Positions 6,936-14,305 of a stretch of DNA of 14,420 nucleotides are shown here, in pieces. The position numbers were made by a program, and so were the translations under genes. Every line of letters begins with the position of its first letter. The first letter of the stretch is position 1. The notes under the pieces are model-generated. The model did no database searches, was not told where the DNA came from, and was given only the letters and a program-made list of their open reading frames with translations. Origin of the DNA: Rhodospirillales bacterium (lineage in GTDB: Bacteria; Pseudomonadota; Alphaproteobacteria; Rhodospirillales; Casp-alpha2); NCBI GenBank assembly GCA_030727885.1, contig JANRAT010000318.1, positions 1-14,420 on the forward strand, written 5' to 3'.

Positions 6936-6942
6936 GTCTTAA
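6932..6942. other. Palindrome holding both stop codons of two convergent genes
   Basis: TTAAG-T-CTTAA is a perfect palindrome. It contains the TAA of the plus-strand fusion gene (6933-6935) and the TAA of the minus-strand lysK (6939-6941), with 3 bases between them. There is no hairpin terminator, so the transcripts must overlap at their 3' ends. Confidence 0.6.
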
Positions 6943-8522
6943 GCCGCGAGATCGTCGCCGCGGATCGCACGGTCCAGCAGCTGCAGCGTTTCTTCCCTGC
7001 CATACAGGGCAAAGAACGATCCCATGCGCGGACCTTCGCTCTGGCCGAGCAGAATTTCATAGAGCGCCTTGAACCATGCCTTGAGATCTTCGAAGTCGTC
7101 GCGTTTGCCGACTTCATAGACTTCCGTCTGGATCGCTTCTGCATCGGCATCGACCGGCAGCGCCTTGATACGTGCGGACAGATCGAGAAGTGCAGCCTGC
7201 TCGGCGGCAGTGGCCTTGCGATATGATTTTTTCGGCCGGACGAAATCCTGATAATAATTGATCGCGTATTCGACCAGCTTGTCGAGCATCGGCGCAGTTT
7301 TGGGATTGGCGTCCGGGCGGTAGCGCGAAATGAAGTGCCACAGTACGGCCTTGTCTTCGCTGTGACAGACGCTGGCCAGATTGAGCAGAATATTGAACGA
7401 CAGGTGCGCCCGTTCCGATGTCGGTTCGCCCATGTGAATGAACCAGGCCGGATTGTCGATCTGCTTTTCAGGCGTCTGGGTATCAAAGGCTTCCAACATG
7501 CGGGTGTATTCGTCGACCTGACGCGGGATCACGTCGAAGTACAGACGCTTTGCGGTTTTCGGCTTCTGGAACATGAAATAGGCAAGGCTTTCCGGCGGCG
7601 CATAGCGCAGCCATTCATCGACCGTCAGGCCGTTGCCGCGGGACTTGGAAATCTTCTCGCCGTTTTCGTCGAGGAAAAGCTCGTACGAGAAACCGGCCGG
7701 CGGATTGCCACCGAGAATGCGGCAGATCTTGCTCGAAAGCGTGACGCTGTCGATCAGGTCCTTGCCCGACATTTCATAGTCAACACCGAGCGCTTTCCAG
7801 CGCATCGCCCAGTCGGCTTTCCATTGCAGCTTGCAGTGGCCGCCGGTAACCGACACTTCTGTTTTGGTGCCGTCATCTTCCTGATAGACGATGGTGCCGG
7901 CGGCGGCGTTGTGCTCGATCACCGGCACCTGCAGCACGACACCGGTTTTCGGGCAGACCGGCAGGAACGGGGAATAGGTGCGGCGGCGTTCTTCGCCCAG
8001 AGTCGGCAGGATCACGTTGATGACGGCGTCATAGTGCTCAAGCATGTTCAGCAGCGCGGCATCGAAACCGCCCGACTTGTAGGTTTCCGTCGAACTGGCG
8101 AACTCGTAGGAAAACCCGAAGGCGTCAAGAAACGCCTTGAGGCGCGCGTTGTTGTGCTCGCCGAAGCTCGGATGGGTGCCGAACGGATCGGGGATCGACG
8201 TCAGCGGCTTGCCCAGATGCGGCGCGATGATTTCCTTGTTGGGGACGTTGTCGGGTACTTTGCGCAACCCGTCCATATCGTCTGAAAACGCGATCAGCCG
8301 GGTCGGAATGTCGGAAATCTGATGAAACGCATGACGAACCCATGACGTGCGGGCAACCTCGCCGAAAGTGCCGATGTGCGGCAGGCCGGACGGGCCGTAT
8401 CCGGTCTCGAACAGCACGTAGCCTTTTTCAGGCGCTTTGCCGCCCAGACGTTTGAGGATCGCGCGGGCCTCGGCAAAGGGCCAGGCATTGGATTTTTCGG
8501 CGAACGCGCGTAACTCGCTCAT
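6939..8522 (-). CDS. lysK: Class I lysyl-tRNA synthetase
   Basis: This 527-residue enzyme attaches lysine to tRNA-Lys in the cytoplasm. It is the class I (Rossmann-fold, archaeal-type) form, which replaces the class II enzyme in most alphaproteobacteria. The class I signatures are clear: the HIGH-type motif PHIGTF (His49-Thr52) in [13 protein letters not shown], and the KMSKS-type motif KISKS (290-294) in EKISKSRGN. The C-terminal half is helical, as expected for the anticodon-binding region. GAGGAAG lies 6 bases before the ATG. The gene follows the dehydrogenase gene after 75 bases that hold a candidate promoter (8555-8583), and it converges on the fusion gene. The symbol lysS is also used. 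No sign of truncation. Confidence 0.97.
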   Translation of the reverse strand: MSELRAFAEKSNAWPFAEARAILKRLGGKAPEKGYVLFETGYGPSGLPHIGTFGEVARTSWVRHAFHQISDIPTRLIAFSDDMDGLRKVPDNVPNKEIIAPHLGKPLTSIPDPFGTHPSFGEHNNARLKAFLDAFGFSYEFASSTETYKSGGFDAALLNMLEHYDAVINVILPTLGEERRRTYSPFLPVCPKTGVVLQVPVIEHNAAAGTIVYQEDDGTKTEVSVTGGHCKLQWKADWAMRWKALGVDYEMSGKDLIDSVTLSSKICRILGGNPPAGFSYELFLDENGEKISKSRGNGLTVDEWLRYAPPESLAYFMFQKPKTAKRLYFDVIPRQVDEYTRMLEAFDTQTPEKQIDNPAWFIHMGEPTSERAHLSFNILLNLASVCHSEDKAVLWHFISRYRPDANPKTAPMLDKLVEYAINYYQDFVRPKKSYRKATAAEQAALLDLSARIKALPVDADAEAIQTEVYEVGKRDDFEDLKAWFKALYEILLGQSEGPRMGSFFALYGREETLQLLDRAIRGDDLAA

Positions 8523-8554
8523 AATAATCTTCCTCGGGTGTTTCAGGCGACGGG

Positions 8555-8583
8555 AAACTAGGACGTGCCCGGTATTTAATCAA
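8555..8583 (-). promoter_or_regulatory. Candidate sigma70 promoter for lysK
   Basis: On the minus strand TTGATT (8578-8583) is followed after 17 bases by TAGTTT (8555-8560, 3 of 6). The leader would be about 25 bases. Read-through from the upstream trkH operon is equally possible. Confidence 0.3.
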
Positions 8584-8597
8584 GACGGGGGTGCGCT

Positions 8598-9575
8598 CTA
8601 AGGTTTCCTCACGACATCCGTATTGATGACGTTGATCGGGCTGCCGGCATCAAAGGCGACGATTTGCTCGAAAACATCGGTAAAATGGGTTTCGTATTCT
8701 TCTTCGGTGACATAGCCGATGTGCGGCGTGCAGATCACGTTCGGCATGTTGAGCAGCGGCAGCGTGGTGTCTCTGACAGGCTCTTCCTCGTAGACATCTA
8801 CGGCAGCGCCGCCCGGGCGTCCTGCCTTGAGACCGGCGACCAGCGCGCCCGGCTCAATCAGCGGTGCCCGGCTGGTGTTGACCAGCAGCGACGTCGGTTT
8901 CATCAAGGCCAGGTCGGCGGCGGTGATGATGCCGCGGGTCGCCGGATACAGCCTGACGTGCAGCGATATGACATCTGACGTGGCAAAAAAATCAGCACGG
9001 CTGGCGGCAACGGTAATGCCGTCGGCGCGGGCACGCTCCAGTGTCCCTTCACCACCCCACACCTGCACTGTCATGTTGAAGGCCTGAGCGATTTTTGCGA
9101 CGGCGCTGCCGATCCGGCCATACCCGTAAATACCCAATGTGCGCCCCGTGAGGGATCTGCCGATGCCCATCTGCCAGGTGCCGGCCTTCAGCGACTGCAT
9201 CTGCTGCGGGATCATGCGGAGCGCCGAGAGGATCAGACCCCAGGTCATTTCCACGGTGGCAACCGACGGCGTGTCGGCGTGCTGGTGCGAGCACAGCATG
9301 ATGCCCAATCGGGTACAGTCGTCGAGATCGATATGCGGATAGACGCTGCGCTGCGAGATCAGCTTTAGTTTTGGCAACCGTTCGAGCAGCGGTTTGCGGA
9401 TTTTCGTGCGCTCGCGGATCAAAACCAGCGCTTCGGTGTCCTTGAGCCGTTCTGCCAGCGTATCGGTGTCCTGTACGTGGTCGTTCCAGACGGTAACGTC
9501 ATGGCCGGCCAGTTTGGCAAAGCACGGCAGGTGGCGGATGGTATCGTAGTAATCGTCGAGTATGCTTATTTTCAT
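8598..9575 (-). CDS. D-2-hydroxyacid dehydrogenase (NAD-dependent, SerA-like)
   Basis: This 325-residue cytoplasmic oxidoreductase belongs to the D-isomer-specific 2-hydroxyacid dehydrogenase family, which interconverts 2-oxoacids and D-2-hydroxyacids with NAD(P)(H). The nucleotide-binding motif is GIYGYGRIG (148-156). The catalytic triad is Arg236 (NTSRAP), Glu265 (YEEEP) and His285 (CTPHIGY). There is no C-terminal ACT domain, so it is not a full-length regulated PGDH, and the substrate is unknown. The reading frame stays open further upstream, but that part is a shadow of trkH. The ATG at 9573-9575 is favoured because GAGGA, overlapping the trkH TGA, lies about 8 bases before it. Only 10 bases separate the genes, so translation is probably coupled to trkH. 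Confidence 0.88.
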   Translation of the reverse strand: MKISILDDYYDTIRHLPCFAKLAGHDVTVWNDHVQDTDTLAERLKDTEALVLIRERTKIRKPLLERLPKLKLISQRSVYPHIDLDDCTRLGIMLCSHQHADTPSVATVEMTWGLILSALRMIPQQMQSLKAGTWQMGIGRSLTGRTLGIYGYGRIGSAVAKIAQAFNMTVQVWGGEGTLERARADGITVAASRADFFATSDVISLHVRLYPATRGIITAADLALMKPTSLLVNTSRAPLIEPGALVAGLKAGRPGGAAVDVYEEEPVRDTTLPLLNMPNVICTPHIGYVTEEEYETHFTDVFEQIVAFDAGSPINVINTDVVRKP

Positions 9576-9585
9576 GATCAAATCC

Positions 9586-11031
9586 TCAAGTGCGCCAGAA
9601 ATCCGGATCAAACACCACCAGAATGGCCAGTACTTCCAGGCGCCCGGCAAGCATGGCCAGAACCAGTATCCACTTGGCAGCGTCGGGCAGTGACGCAAAG
9701 GTTCCAGAAGGGCCGATGACGTTGCCGATGCCGGGGCCGACGTTGCCGATCGCTGTAATGGTGGCAGAATAGGCCGTGACGATGTCGAGGCCGAGCAGCG
9801 ACAAAAGCACGGTAAAGACGGCGATGGTGGCGACGTAAACAGCCAAGAATGAAAGTACCGAGTTCGGCACGTCGGTCGGTAACGGCTTGCCGTTATAGCG
9901 CAAGGGAATAACCCGGTTCGGGCTGAACAGGCGTTTGATATGGGCGCGGACCAGCAACAGCAAAATCTGGTGACGGTAGATCTTGATGGCGCCGGCGGTC
10001 GAGCCTGAGCAGCCGCCGACAAACATCAAAACAAGAAACACGCCGACGGCGCCCGTACCCCATAAGGTATAGTCCTCGGACGCGAACCCGGTGGTCGTGA
10101 CGACCGAAACGATGTTGAACGTCGTCAGGGTCAGGGCCTGGAAAAAACTGATATCACGCTGTCCGGTCAGCCATAACGCCATCAGCAGACTGGCGACAAC
10201 CAGAAACAAGATGAAGCCCTTGACCTGCTGGTCGTTGAACAGCGATGTCCACTGGCCGTTGAGGGTCTTGATATACAGGATAAACGGGATCGAGCCGGCG
10301 ATCATGAAGACCGTTGCGACCCAGTGCAGGCGCAAATCCTTGAAGAAGGCAAAGGATTCGTCATGCGTGGAGAAGCCGCCCGTCGACAGTGTGGTCATGG
10401 CATGGGTGATGGCATCAAACGAATTCATGCCGAAGATTTCGAAGAGGACGGCACAGGCGACGGTCAGGCCTACGTAGACTGAAAACACCGCAATCACGGT
10501 TCTGAGTGCATTGAAGACTTTTTCTTCGGACGTATCCGAGCTTTCAATTTTAAACAGCTGCATGCCGCCGATCCGCAACAACGGCAGAATCAGGATGGCG
10601 ATGGCGATGATCCCGATGCCGCCGAACCACTGCAGAATAGCCCGCCACAGGAGAATCCCGGGCGGCATCGTATCGAGGTGGGTGAGCACCGTTGAGCCGG
10701 TGGTCGTGATTGCCGACATGGATTCAAACACGGCGTCGGAAAAGCCGATGCCGACATGCATGAACGGCAGTGCCGACCACAGACAAACAACGATCCAGCC
10801 CAGCGAGGTGATCAGAAAAGACTGCCGAAGGCCGATTTCCGGTCGCCCCTTGGGGCGGGTTGCATAGATGCTGACGCCGCCGATGAACAGCGCAACGATG
10901 GCGGTCAGCAGAAAGACTTCCCATTCGGCATCATGAAAAACGGCATCGATAATGGCCGGCAGACAAAGCATGACCGCCATCGCGCACGAAATCCAACCAA
11001 GAATGTAAACAACGGGCCGAAGATTCAGCAT
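9586..11031 (-). CDS. trkH: TrkH-family potassium uptake membrane subunit
   Basis: This 481-residue polytopic inner-membrane protein is the ion-conducting subunit of Trk-type K+ uptake. The four pore-loop filters of the family are visible: [30 protein letters not shown] and [10 protein letters not shown], each with the central Gly. The [14 protein letters not shown] loop is also typical. Trk normally works with a cytoplasmic NAD-binding TrkA subunit, which is not in the window. I chose the ATG at 11029-11031, since GGA lies 7 bases before it; a TTG one codon upstream is possible but too close to that site. The gene is first in an operon with the dehydrogenase and diverges from the RidA gene. 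The ribosome site is weak. Confidence 0.93.
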   Translation of the reverse strand: MLNLRPVVYILGWISCAMAVMLCLPAIIDAVFHDAEWEVFLLTAIVALFIGGVSIYATRPKGRPEIGLRQSFLITSLGWIVVCLWSALPFMHVGIGFSDAVFESMSAITTTGSTVLTHLDTMPPGILLWRAILQWFGGIGIIAIAILILPLLRIGGMQLFKIESSDTSEEKVFNALRTVIAVFSVYVGLTVACAVLFEIFGMNSFDAITHAMTTLSTGGFSTHDESFAFFKDLRLHWVATVFMIAGSIPFILYIKTLNGQWTSLFNDQQVKGFILFLVVASLLMALWLTGQRDISFFQALTLTTFNIVSVVTTTGFASEDYTLWGTGAVGVFLVLMFVGGCSGSTAGAIKIYRHQILLLLVRAHIKRLFSPNRVIPLRYNGKPLPTDVPNSVLSFLAVYVATIAVFTVLLSLLGLDIVTAYSATITAIGNVGPGIGNVIGPSGTFASLPDAAKWILVLAMLAGRLEVLAILVVFDPDFWRT

Positions 11032-11063
11032 CAAGAAATCCGTGGGTGTGAACCGGGTACGGT

Positions 11064-11092
11064 AGTGAACTCCGCTACCTACATGAAATCAA
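11064..11092 (-). promoter_or_regulatory. Weak candidate promoter for trkH
   Basis: On the minus strand TTGATT (11087-11092) is followed after 17 bases by TTCACT (11064-11069, 3 of 6). The -10 region overlaps a GGTAG/CTACC inverted repeat in the leader. Low confidence. Confidence 0.2.
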
Positions 11093-11115
11093 GGGTTGCT
11101 GCCATGGCAAACGGA

Positions 11116-11148
11116 CATTGCACAAAATCGAATATCTGCATTGTACAA
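11116..11148. promoter_or_regulatory. Direct repeats CATTGCACAA / CATTGTACAA between trkH and the RidA gene
   Basis: CATTGCACAA (11116-11125) and CATTGTACAA (11139-11148) differ by one base and are 23 bases apart, about two helical turns. The second copy contains the palindrome TTGTACAA (11141-11148). The 12 bases CATTGCACAAAA (11116-11127) also occur, on the minus strand, in the phasin promoter palindrome. Candidate regulator sites. Confidence 0.4.
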
Positions 11149-11188
11149 GGTGCATATCGGGGTCACCTTTATAACAAGGCTTGCGCCC

Positions 11189-11217
11189 TTGATCTCGGTT
11201 CGGCGCACGCGCCTAAT
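11189..11217 (+). promoter_or_regulatory. Candidate sigma70 promoter for the RidA-permease operon
   Basis: TTGATC (11189-11194) is followed after 17 bases by CCTAAT (11212-11217, 4 of 6). The start near 11224 gives a leader of about 25 bases that includes the GAGGGG ribosome site (11233-11238). Confidence 0.4.
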
Positions 11218-11248
11218 GTCAGACATTTATATGAGGGGAAAATCCGAT

Positions 11249-11593
11249 ATGATTATGCGTTTCGAAAGTGGCGAGATTCTCAGTGAAGCGACCATCCACA
11301 ACGGTGTTGCCTATATCTGCGGCCAGACCGGCAGTGATCTGAGTGCTGACGTCAAAGGGCAGACGGCTGAGGCTTTGGCCGAAATCGATGCCATGCTGGC
11401 CCGTTGCGGCACGGATAAGTCCAAACTGCTGATGGTTACGATTTATCTTTCCGATATGACCCTTAAGCCGGCGATGAACGAAGTCTGGAAAGCCTGGCTG
11501 GGCGATTTGCCAAGACCGGCACGTGCCTGTGTCGGCGCCCCGCTGGCGTCAGCCGATACGCTGGTCGAGATCGTCGTCAACGCAGCCGTATAG
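11249..11593 (+). CDS. RidA-family (YjgF/YER057c/UK114) enamine/imine deaminase
   Basis: RidA proteins are small cytoplasmic trimers that hydrolyse reactive enamine/imine intermediates such as 2-aminoacrylate made by PLP enzymes. This 114-residue protein has the catalytic residues at the spacing of E. coli RidA: Arg92, Cys94 and Glu107 (RPARACVGAPLA then LVEI), corresponding to Arg105, Cys107 and Glu120. HNGVAYICGQTG near the N-terminus is also typical. The open frame extends upstream to 11096, but that part is non-coding by composition. The ATG at 11249 lies 10 bases after GAGGGG; the next in-frame ATG at 11255 is also possible. A GTG-started permease gene follows 11 bases later, so the two are probably co-transcribed. 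It may be a paralogue of the main housekeeping RidA. Confidence 0.9.
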   Translation: MIMRFESGEILSEATIHNGVAYICGQTGSDLSADVKGQTAEALAEIDAMLARCGTDKSKLLMVTIYLSDMTLKPAMNEVWKAWLGDLPRPARACVGAPLASADTLVEIVVNAAV

Positions 11594-11604
11594 CGTCACA
11601 GGGC

Positions 11605-12510
11605 GTGGACACACCAACCGCCGGCTTGCCTATAAAGCAGAGTACGCTCAAGGGTATTCTGTTCATGCTCGCTTCGACGTTGCTGGCAGCGGTGATGAAT
11701 TCGGCTGCCCGGCATGTGACCGAGACCGTGCATCCGTTCGAGTTGGTGTTTTTTCGCAACCTGTTCGCTTTTGCCTTTATTCTGCCGATGCTCTGGCGGG
11801 TTGGTCTTGGTGCCTTGCGCACCAGCCGGCCCTGGATGCACGTCGGTCGGGCCAGCCTGAATGTCATCAATATGATGCTCTGGTTCACGGCAATCAGCAT
11901 GGCGCCGCTGGCGGAAGTGGTGTCGCTCGGTTTTACGGCGCCGATCTTCGCAACCATCCTGAGCGTCCTGATCGTCAAGGAAGTCGTCGGGATCCGGCGC
12001 TGGTCGGCGATTATCGTCGGCTTCGGCGGGGCGCTGATTGTCCTGCAGCCTGGTTTCGAGACGGTGCAGTGGGGCCATGGTCTGGTGCTGTCTGCGTCGA
12101 TCATCTGGGCCGGCATCCTGCTGATCATCAAATCCCTGAGCCGGACCGAATCCTCCATCACCATTGTCGCCTATATGGCGATACTGATGACGCCCATGTC
12201 GCTGATACCAGCGCTGTTTGTCTGGGTCTGGCCAACCGGCAGTGAACTGGCCTGGATGGCACTGATCGGGATCTGTGGCGGTGCCGCACAGTATCTGCTG
12301 GCGCAGTCATTCCACGAAGCGGACATCAGTGTCGTGATGCCGTTCGATTTTGCCAAACTGGTGTGGATCGCGCTGATTGCCTATATCGCGTTTGCCGAGG
12401 TGCCGACGCTGACCACCTTGCTCGGCGGGACGATTATTTTTGCCAGCGGTCTGTATATCGCCAGACGTGAGCAACTGCGCAAACGCGCCGAACGGACGGA
12501 GAGCCTATAG
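11605..12510 (+). CDS. DMT-superfamily (EamA) inner-membrane permease
   Basis: This 301-residue protein has about ten hydrophobic helices in two EamA repeats (roughly residues 17-147 and 158-290), ending in a basic tail (IARREQLRKRAER) as expected for a cytoplasmic C-terminus. Members export amino acids, nucleobases or other metabolites; the substrate cannot be read from sequence. The GTG start is the best fit: later in-frame ATGs would cut the first helix. It has no well-placed ribosome site (GGG directly precedes it), so translation may depend on coupling to the RidA gene that ends 11 bases earlier. The gene converges on the CsaA gene with a 5-base gap and no terminator between them. Confidence 0.87.
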   Translation: MDTPTAGLPIKQSTLKGILFMLASTLLAAVMNSAARHVTETVHPFELVFFRNLFAFAFILPMLWRVGLGALRTSRPWMHVGRASLNVINMMLWFTAISMAPLAEVVSLGFTAPIFATILSVLIVKEVVGIRRWSAIIVGFGGALIVLQPGFETVQWGHGLVLSASIIWAGILLIIKSLSRTESSITIVAYMAILMTPMSLIPALFVWVWPTGSELAWMALIGICGGAAQYLLAQSFHEADISVVMPFDFAKLVWIALIAYIAFAEVPTLTTLLGGTIIFASGLYIARREQLRKRAERTESL

Positions 12511-12515
12511 CGGCC

Positions 12516-12851
12516 TCAGTACATCCGGCCGCCGTTGGGGACATCCAGCGTCGGCTTCAGCAAAACCACTTCGCCATCGGCATCGGGCACGCCCAGTACC
12601 AGCACTTCCGACATGAATTTGCCAATCTGCTTGGCCGGAAAATTGACGACGCCCATCACCTGACGGCCGGGCAGGGTTTCAGGTGTGTAATGCCGGGTGA
12701 TCTGCGCCGAGGTTTTACGCTCGCCGATTTCGGGACCAAAGTCGATCCACAGCTTGATGGCCGGTTTGCGGGCTTCCGGGTACGGCTCGGCGCGAAGAAT
12801 GGTGCCGACGCGGATATCGACTTTGAGAAAGTCATCAAACGTAAGACTCAT
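12516..12851 (-). CDS. csaA: CsaA-type tRNA-binding-domain protein (export chaperone homologue)
   Basis: This 111-residue protein consists of a single tRNA-binding OB-fold domain of the CsaA/YgjH/MetG-C type. It opens with [35 protein letters not shown], carries the conserved TSAQIT and [13 protein letters not shown] segments, and ends [10 protein letters not shown], matching the CsaA length. In Bacillus, CsaA is a homodimeric chaperone linked to protein export; in other bacteria the role is unclear. AAGGAG 6 bases before the ATG at 12851 fixes the start; a TTG two codons upstream is disfavoured. It is separated from the upstream phasin gene by a strong terminator, so it needs its own promoter, which I could not identify. 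Confidence 0.88.
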   Translation of the reverse strand: MSLTFDDFLKVDIRVGTILRAEPYPEARKPAIKLWIDFGPEIGERKTSAQITRHYTPETLPGRQVMGVVNFPAKQIGKFMSEVLVLGVPDADGEVVLLKPTLDVPNGGRMY

Positions 12852-12898
12852 AGGCAACTCCTTTAACGGGGGACATGAGAAAATGCCCCAGTGATGGA

Positions 12899-12935
12899 CA
12901 AAAAGAAAGGGCCGCCCGGTTGCCCGGTGCGGCCC
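12899..12935 (-). terminator. Rho-independent terminator of the phasin gene
   Basis: On the minus strand GGGCCGC pairs with GCGGCCC (12929-12935 with 12909-12915). An inner CCGG/CCGG pair closes a GCAA tetraloop, and TTTCTTTTTGT follows (12898-12908). This is a strong intrinsic terminator 40 bases after the phasin stop. Confidence 0.9.
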
Positions 12936-12974
12936 AATCCATCAGATGTGTCTCATCACTAAAGGATAGTGAGA

Positions 12975-13478
12975 TTACTTCTTTTTAGCAGCCTTGAGGA
13001 CGGTCTTTTTGACTTCTTCAAGAGCTTCAACAACGCGGGTGTTCAGGGCGTCGCTGGCTTCGGCATTCGACTTGGTCAACAGGTCGGCCAATTCGCGGGT
13101 GTTGTCGACGGATTTGACGAAAGCACCTTTAAGAAGGTCAGCCTGGACAGCGGCAACAGCCTGCGGGTTTTCGATCTTCGTGAAGGTTTCGATCATTTTC
13201 GAAACTTCTTCGAGAGCCTGCTGCAGCATTTCCGACTGGCGCTTGGCGAAAGCCTGTGCGCCTTCAGCGGCAACGTGGTTGGCAGCCGAGAGAGCGTCGA
13301 AATTCTTCTTCTGCAGTTCGATAACGGCATCAAAGTCGAACTTTGGCATTTCGAAGCCTTTGGTTGCTTTGGTGAATTCGTCAGCCATTTTCTTCGGGTC
13401 GAATTCGGTCATCATCTTGGCGTAGTCGGCGAAAAAAGGATTGGATTTTTCGGCCATCTTCATGAAATCAGCGTACAT
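12975..13478 (-). CDS. Phasin (PHA granule-associated protein)
   Basis: Phasins coat polyhydroxyalkanoate granules and control their size and number. This 167-residue protein is almost wholly helical, with no Cys or Trp. It has an aromatic N-terminal part (MYADF, NPFFADYAKM), a FDFDAVIELQKKNFDALSAAN segment typical of the family at about 47-67, and amphipathic helix to residue 160. The Lys/Ala-rich tail (LKAAKKK) resembles the DNA- or charge-binding tails of some phasins. The ATG at 13478 has GGAG 7 bases upstream; the longer open frame to 13547 lacks such a site. It is transcribed from a good promoter flanked by palindromes and ends at a strong terminator, so it is probably highly expressed and single-gene. 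No PHA synthase or phaR is in the window. Confidence 0.9.
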   Translation of the reverse strand: MYADFMKMAEKSNPFFADYAKMMTEFDPKKMADEFTKATKGFEMPKFDFDAVIELQKKNFDALSAANHVAAEGAQAFAKRQSEMLQQALEEVSKMIETFTKIENPQAVAAVQADLLKGAFVKSVDNTRELADLLTKSNAEASDALNTRVVEALEEVKKTVLKAAKKK

Positions 13479-13556
13479 TGCGGTTCTCCATTTATAGGAT
13501 GCGGCGCACCCTGTTAAAACTTGCTGTCGCGCTCGATGTGCAATCATTGTGACTGC

Positions 13557-13573
13557 ATGTTGCGCTGCAACAT
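13557..13573. promoter_or_regulatory. Perfect palindrome at the phasin transcription start (candidate operator)
   Basis: ATGTTGC-GCT-GCAACAT: 7-base arms, 3-base spacer and a TGC-N3-GCA core. It covers roughly +1 to +17 of the predicted phasin transcript, a classic repression position. PhaR repressors of PHA genes in alphaproteobacteria are reported to bind TGC-rich sites of this general type; that this is PhaR is inference. Confidence 0.55.
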
Positions 13574-13579
13574 AACCAC

Positions 13580-13608
13580 AATATGCGGCAGCCAGCCTAA
13601 GAAGTCAA
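13580..13608 (-). promoter_or_regulatory. Candidate sigma70 promoter of the phasin gene
   Basis: On the minus strand TTGACT (13603-13608, 5 of 6) is followed after exactly 17 bases by CATATT (13580-13585, 4 of 6). The start would be near 13573, giving a leader of about 95 bases. This is among the best promoter matches in the window. Confidence 0.55.
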
Positions 13609-13615
13609 TAGGTTT

Positions 13616-13630
13616 TTGTGCAATGCACAA
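13616..13630. promoter_or_regulatory. Perfect palindrome just upstream of the phasin -35 (candidate operator)
   Basis: TTGTGCA-A-TGCACAA: 7-base arms around one base, also with a TGC-N3-GCA core. It ends 7 bases before the -35. Its centre is 58 bases from the centre of the downstream palindrome, so the two sites bracket the promoter. Confidence 0.55.
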
Positions 13631-13672
13631 TAAAATTTGTTCGCATGTGCAATATAACGAAAAGTGGCGGAT

Positions 13673-14305
13673 TTAGGCGGTTTTCGGAATATCCGCCGAA
13701 ACCGGCTGACGCCGGGTCGCAAACTTTTCCGCCTGGGAAAGGCCCCGGTCGAGCGCCTTCATGGTCGCAGCCAGCCCTGGGTCTTCATCGTTGAGCCAGA
13801 CACGAAATGCATTCAGCTGGATGACGCCAAGGGCTTTGGCCTTGAGCGCACCGGTGCAGCCTTCAGCGGAAACATCCGCTGCCTGCAGGCTGAGCGCCAT
13901 TGATTTCAAAACCCGTCCGCCGAGGCAGGCGGCGGAAAGCGGGTCGCGCCGCAGGGCACGGGCAATCGAGGTCAACGCGATGCGGTGATCGGCCAGTGCA
14001 TCAAATCGCCGCATCAGGACATCGAACAGTTTGTCCTTGGTCGTGCCGTCCAGCGGATCGTCGGCGAGGCTGCCGAAGACGACACTGTCGACGCGGTCGA
14101 TCAGAGCCCGCAGGATATGCACGCGTGAAGGCAGGGACAGCAGAGCAACGCCGATGGGCAGATCTGCCTGTCTGGCAATCTGGCTCAGGGATATCTGCTG
14201 CCACGGCATTTCGGCGGCCAGTGCCAATGCCGCATCAATCAGACGATCCTGATCGGAGCTTTTGCCGGTCTTGCCGGTTTTGCCTTTATTTTTTGACTCA
14301 GCCAT
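13673..14305 (-). CDS. TetR-like transcriptional regulator
   Basis: This 210-residue protein begins with a Lys/Gly-rich basic tail (residues 4-16), then a TetR-type N-terminal domain: RLIDAALALAAEMPWQQISLSQIARQADLP with the helix-turn-helix at about 38-57. The usual Tyr-Tyr/His-Phe-x-Ser-Lys stretch is changed to LLSLPSR, so the recognition end is atypical. Residues 80-210 are a helical ligand/dimer domain of unknown specificity. The start at 14305 is chosen because GGAGGG lies 5 bases upstream; an earlier ATG at 14365 has no ribosome site. It lies upstream of the phasin gene on the same strand, and the intergenic region is full of palindromes. It could regulate the phasin, but PHA genes in related bacteria are usually controlled by PhaR, a different family. 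The 115 bases upstream to the window edge show no clear promoter. Confidence 0.75.
   Translation of the reverse strand: MAESKNKGKTGKTGKSSDQDRLIDAALALAAEMPWQQISLSQIARQADLPIGVALLSLPSRVHILRALIDRVDSVVFGSLADDPLDGTTKDKLFDVLMRRFDALADHRIALTSIARALRRDPLSAACLGGRVLKSMALSLQAADVSAEGCTGALKAKALGVIQLNAFRVWLNDEDPGLAATMKALDRGLSQAEKFATRRQPVSADIPKTA

Larger units (their letters stand above)
13537..13653 (+). repeat. Three direct copies of TGTGCAAT in the phasin upstream region
   Basis: TGTGCAAT occurs at 13537-13544, 13617-13624 and 13646-13653, all in the same orientation. The middle copy is half of the upstream palindrome. They lie on both sides of the phasin promoter. Likely binding half-sites of one regulator. 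Confidence 0.5.

Noticed and set aside
7335..8285. 316-codon plus-strand frame within lysK
   Set aside because: Shadow of a strongly supported class I LysRS gene.
9576..10022. N-terminal extension of the dehydrogenase frame to 10022
   Set aside because: This part overlaps trkH in another frame and its composition is unlike the family. The ATG at 9575 with GAGGA gives a normal-length enzyme.
11577..12164. Minus-strand frames (195 and 160 codons) within the permease gene
   Set aside because: Shadows of the EamA permease; no ribosome sites or motifs.
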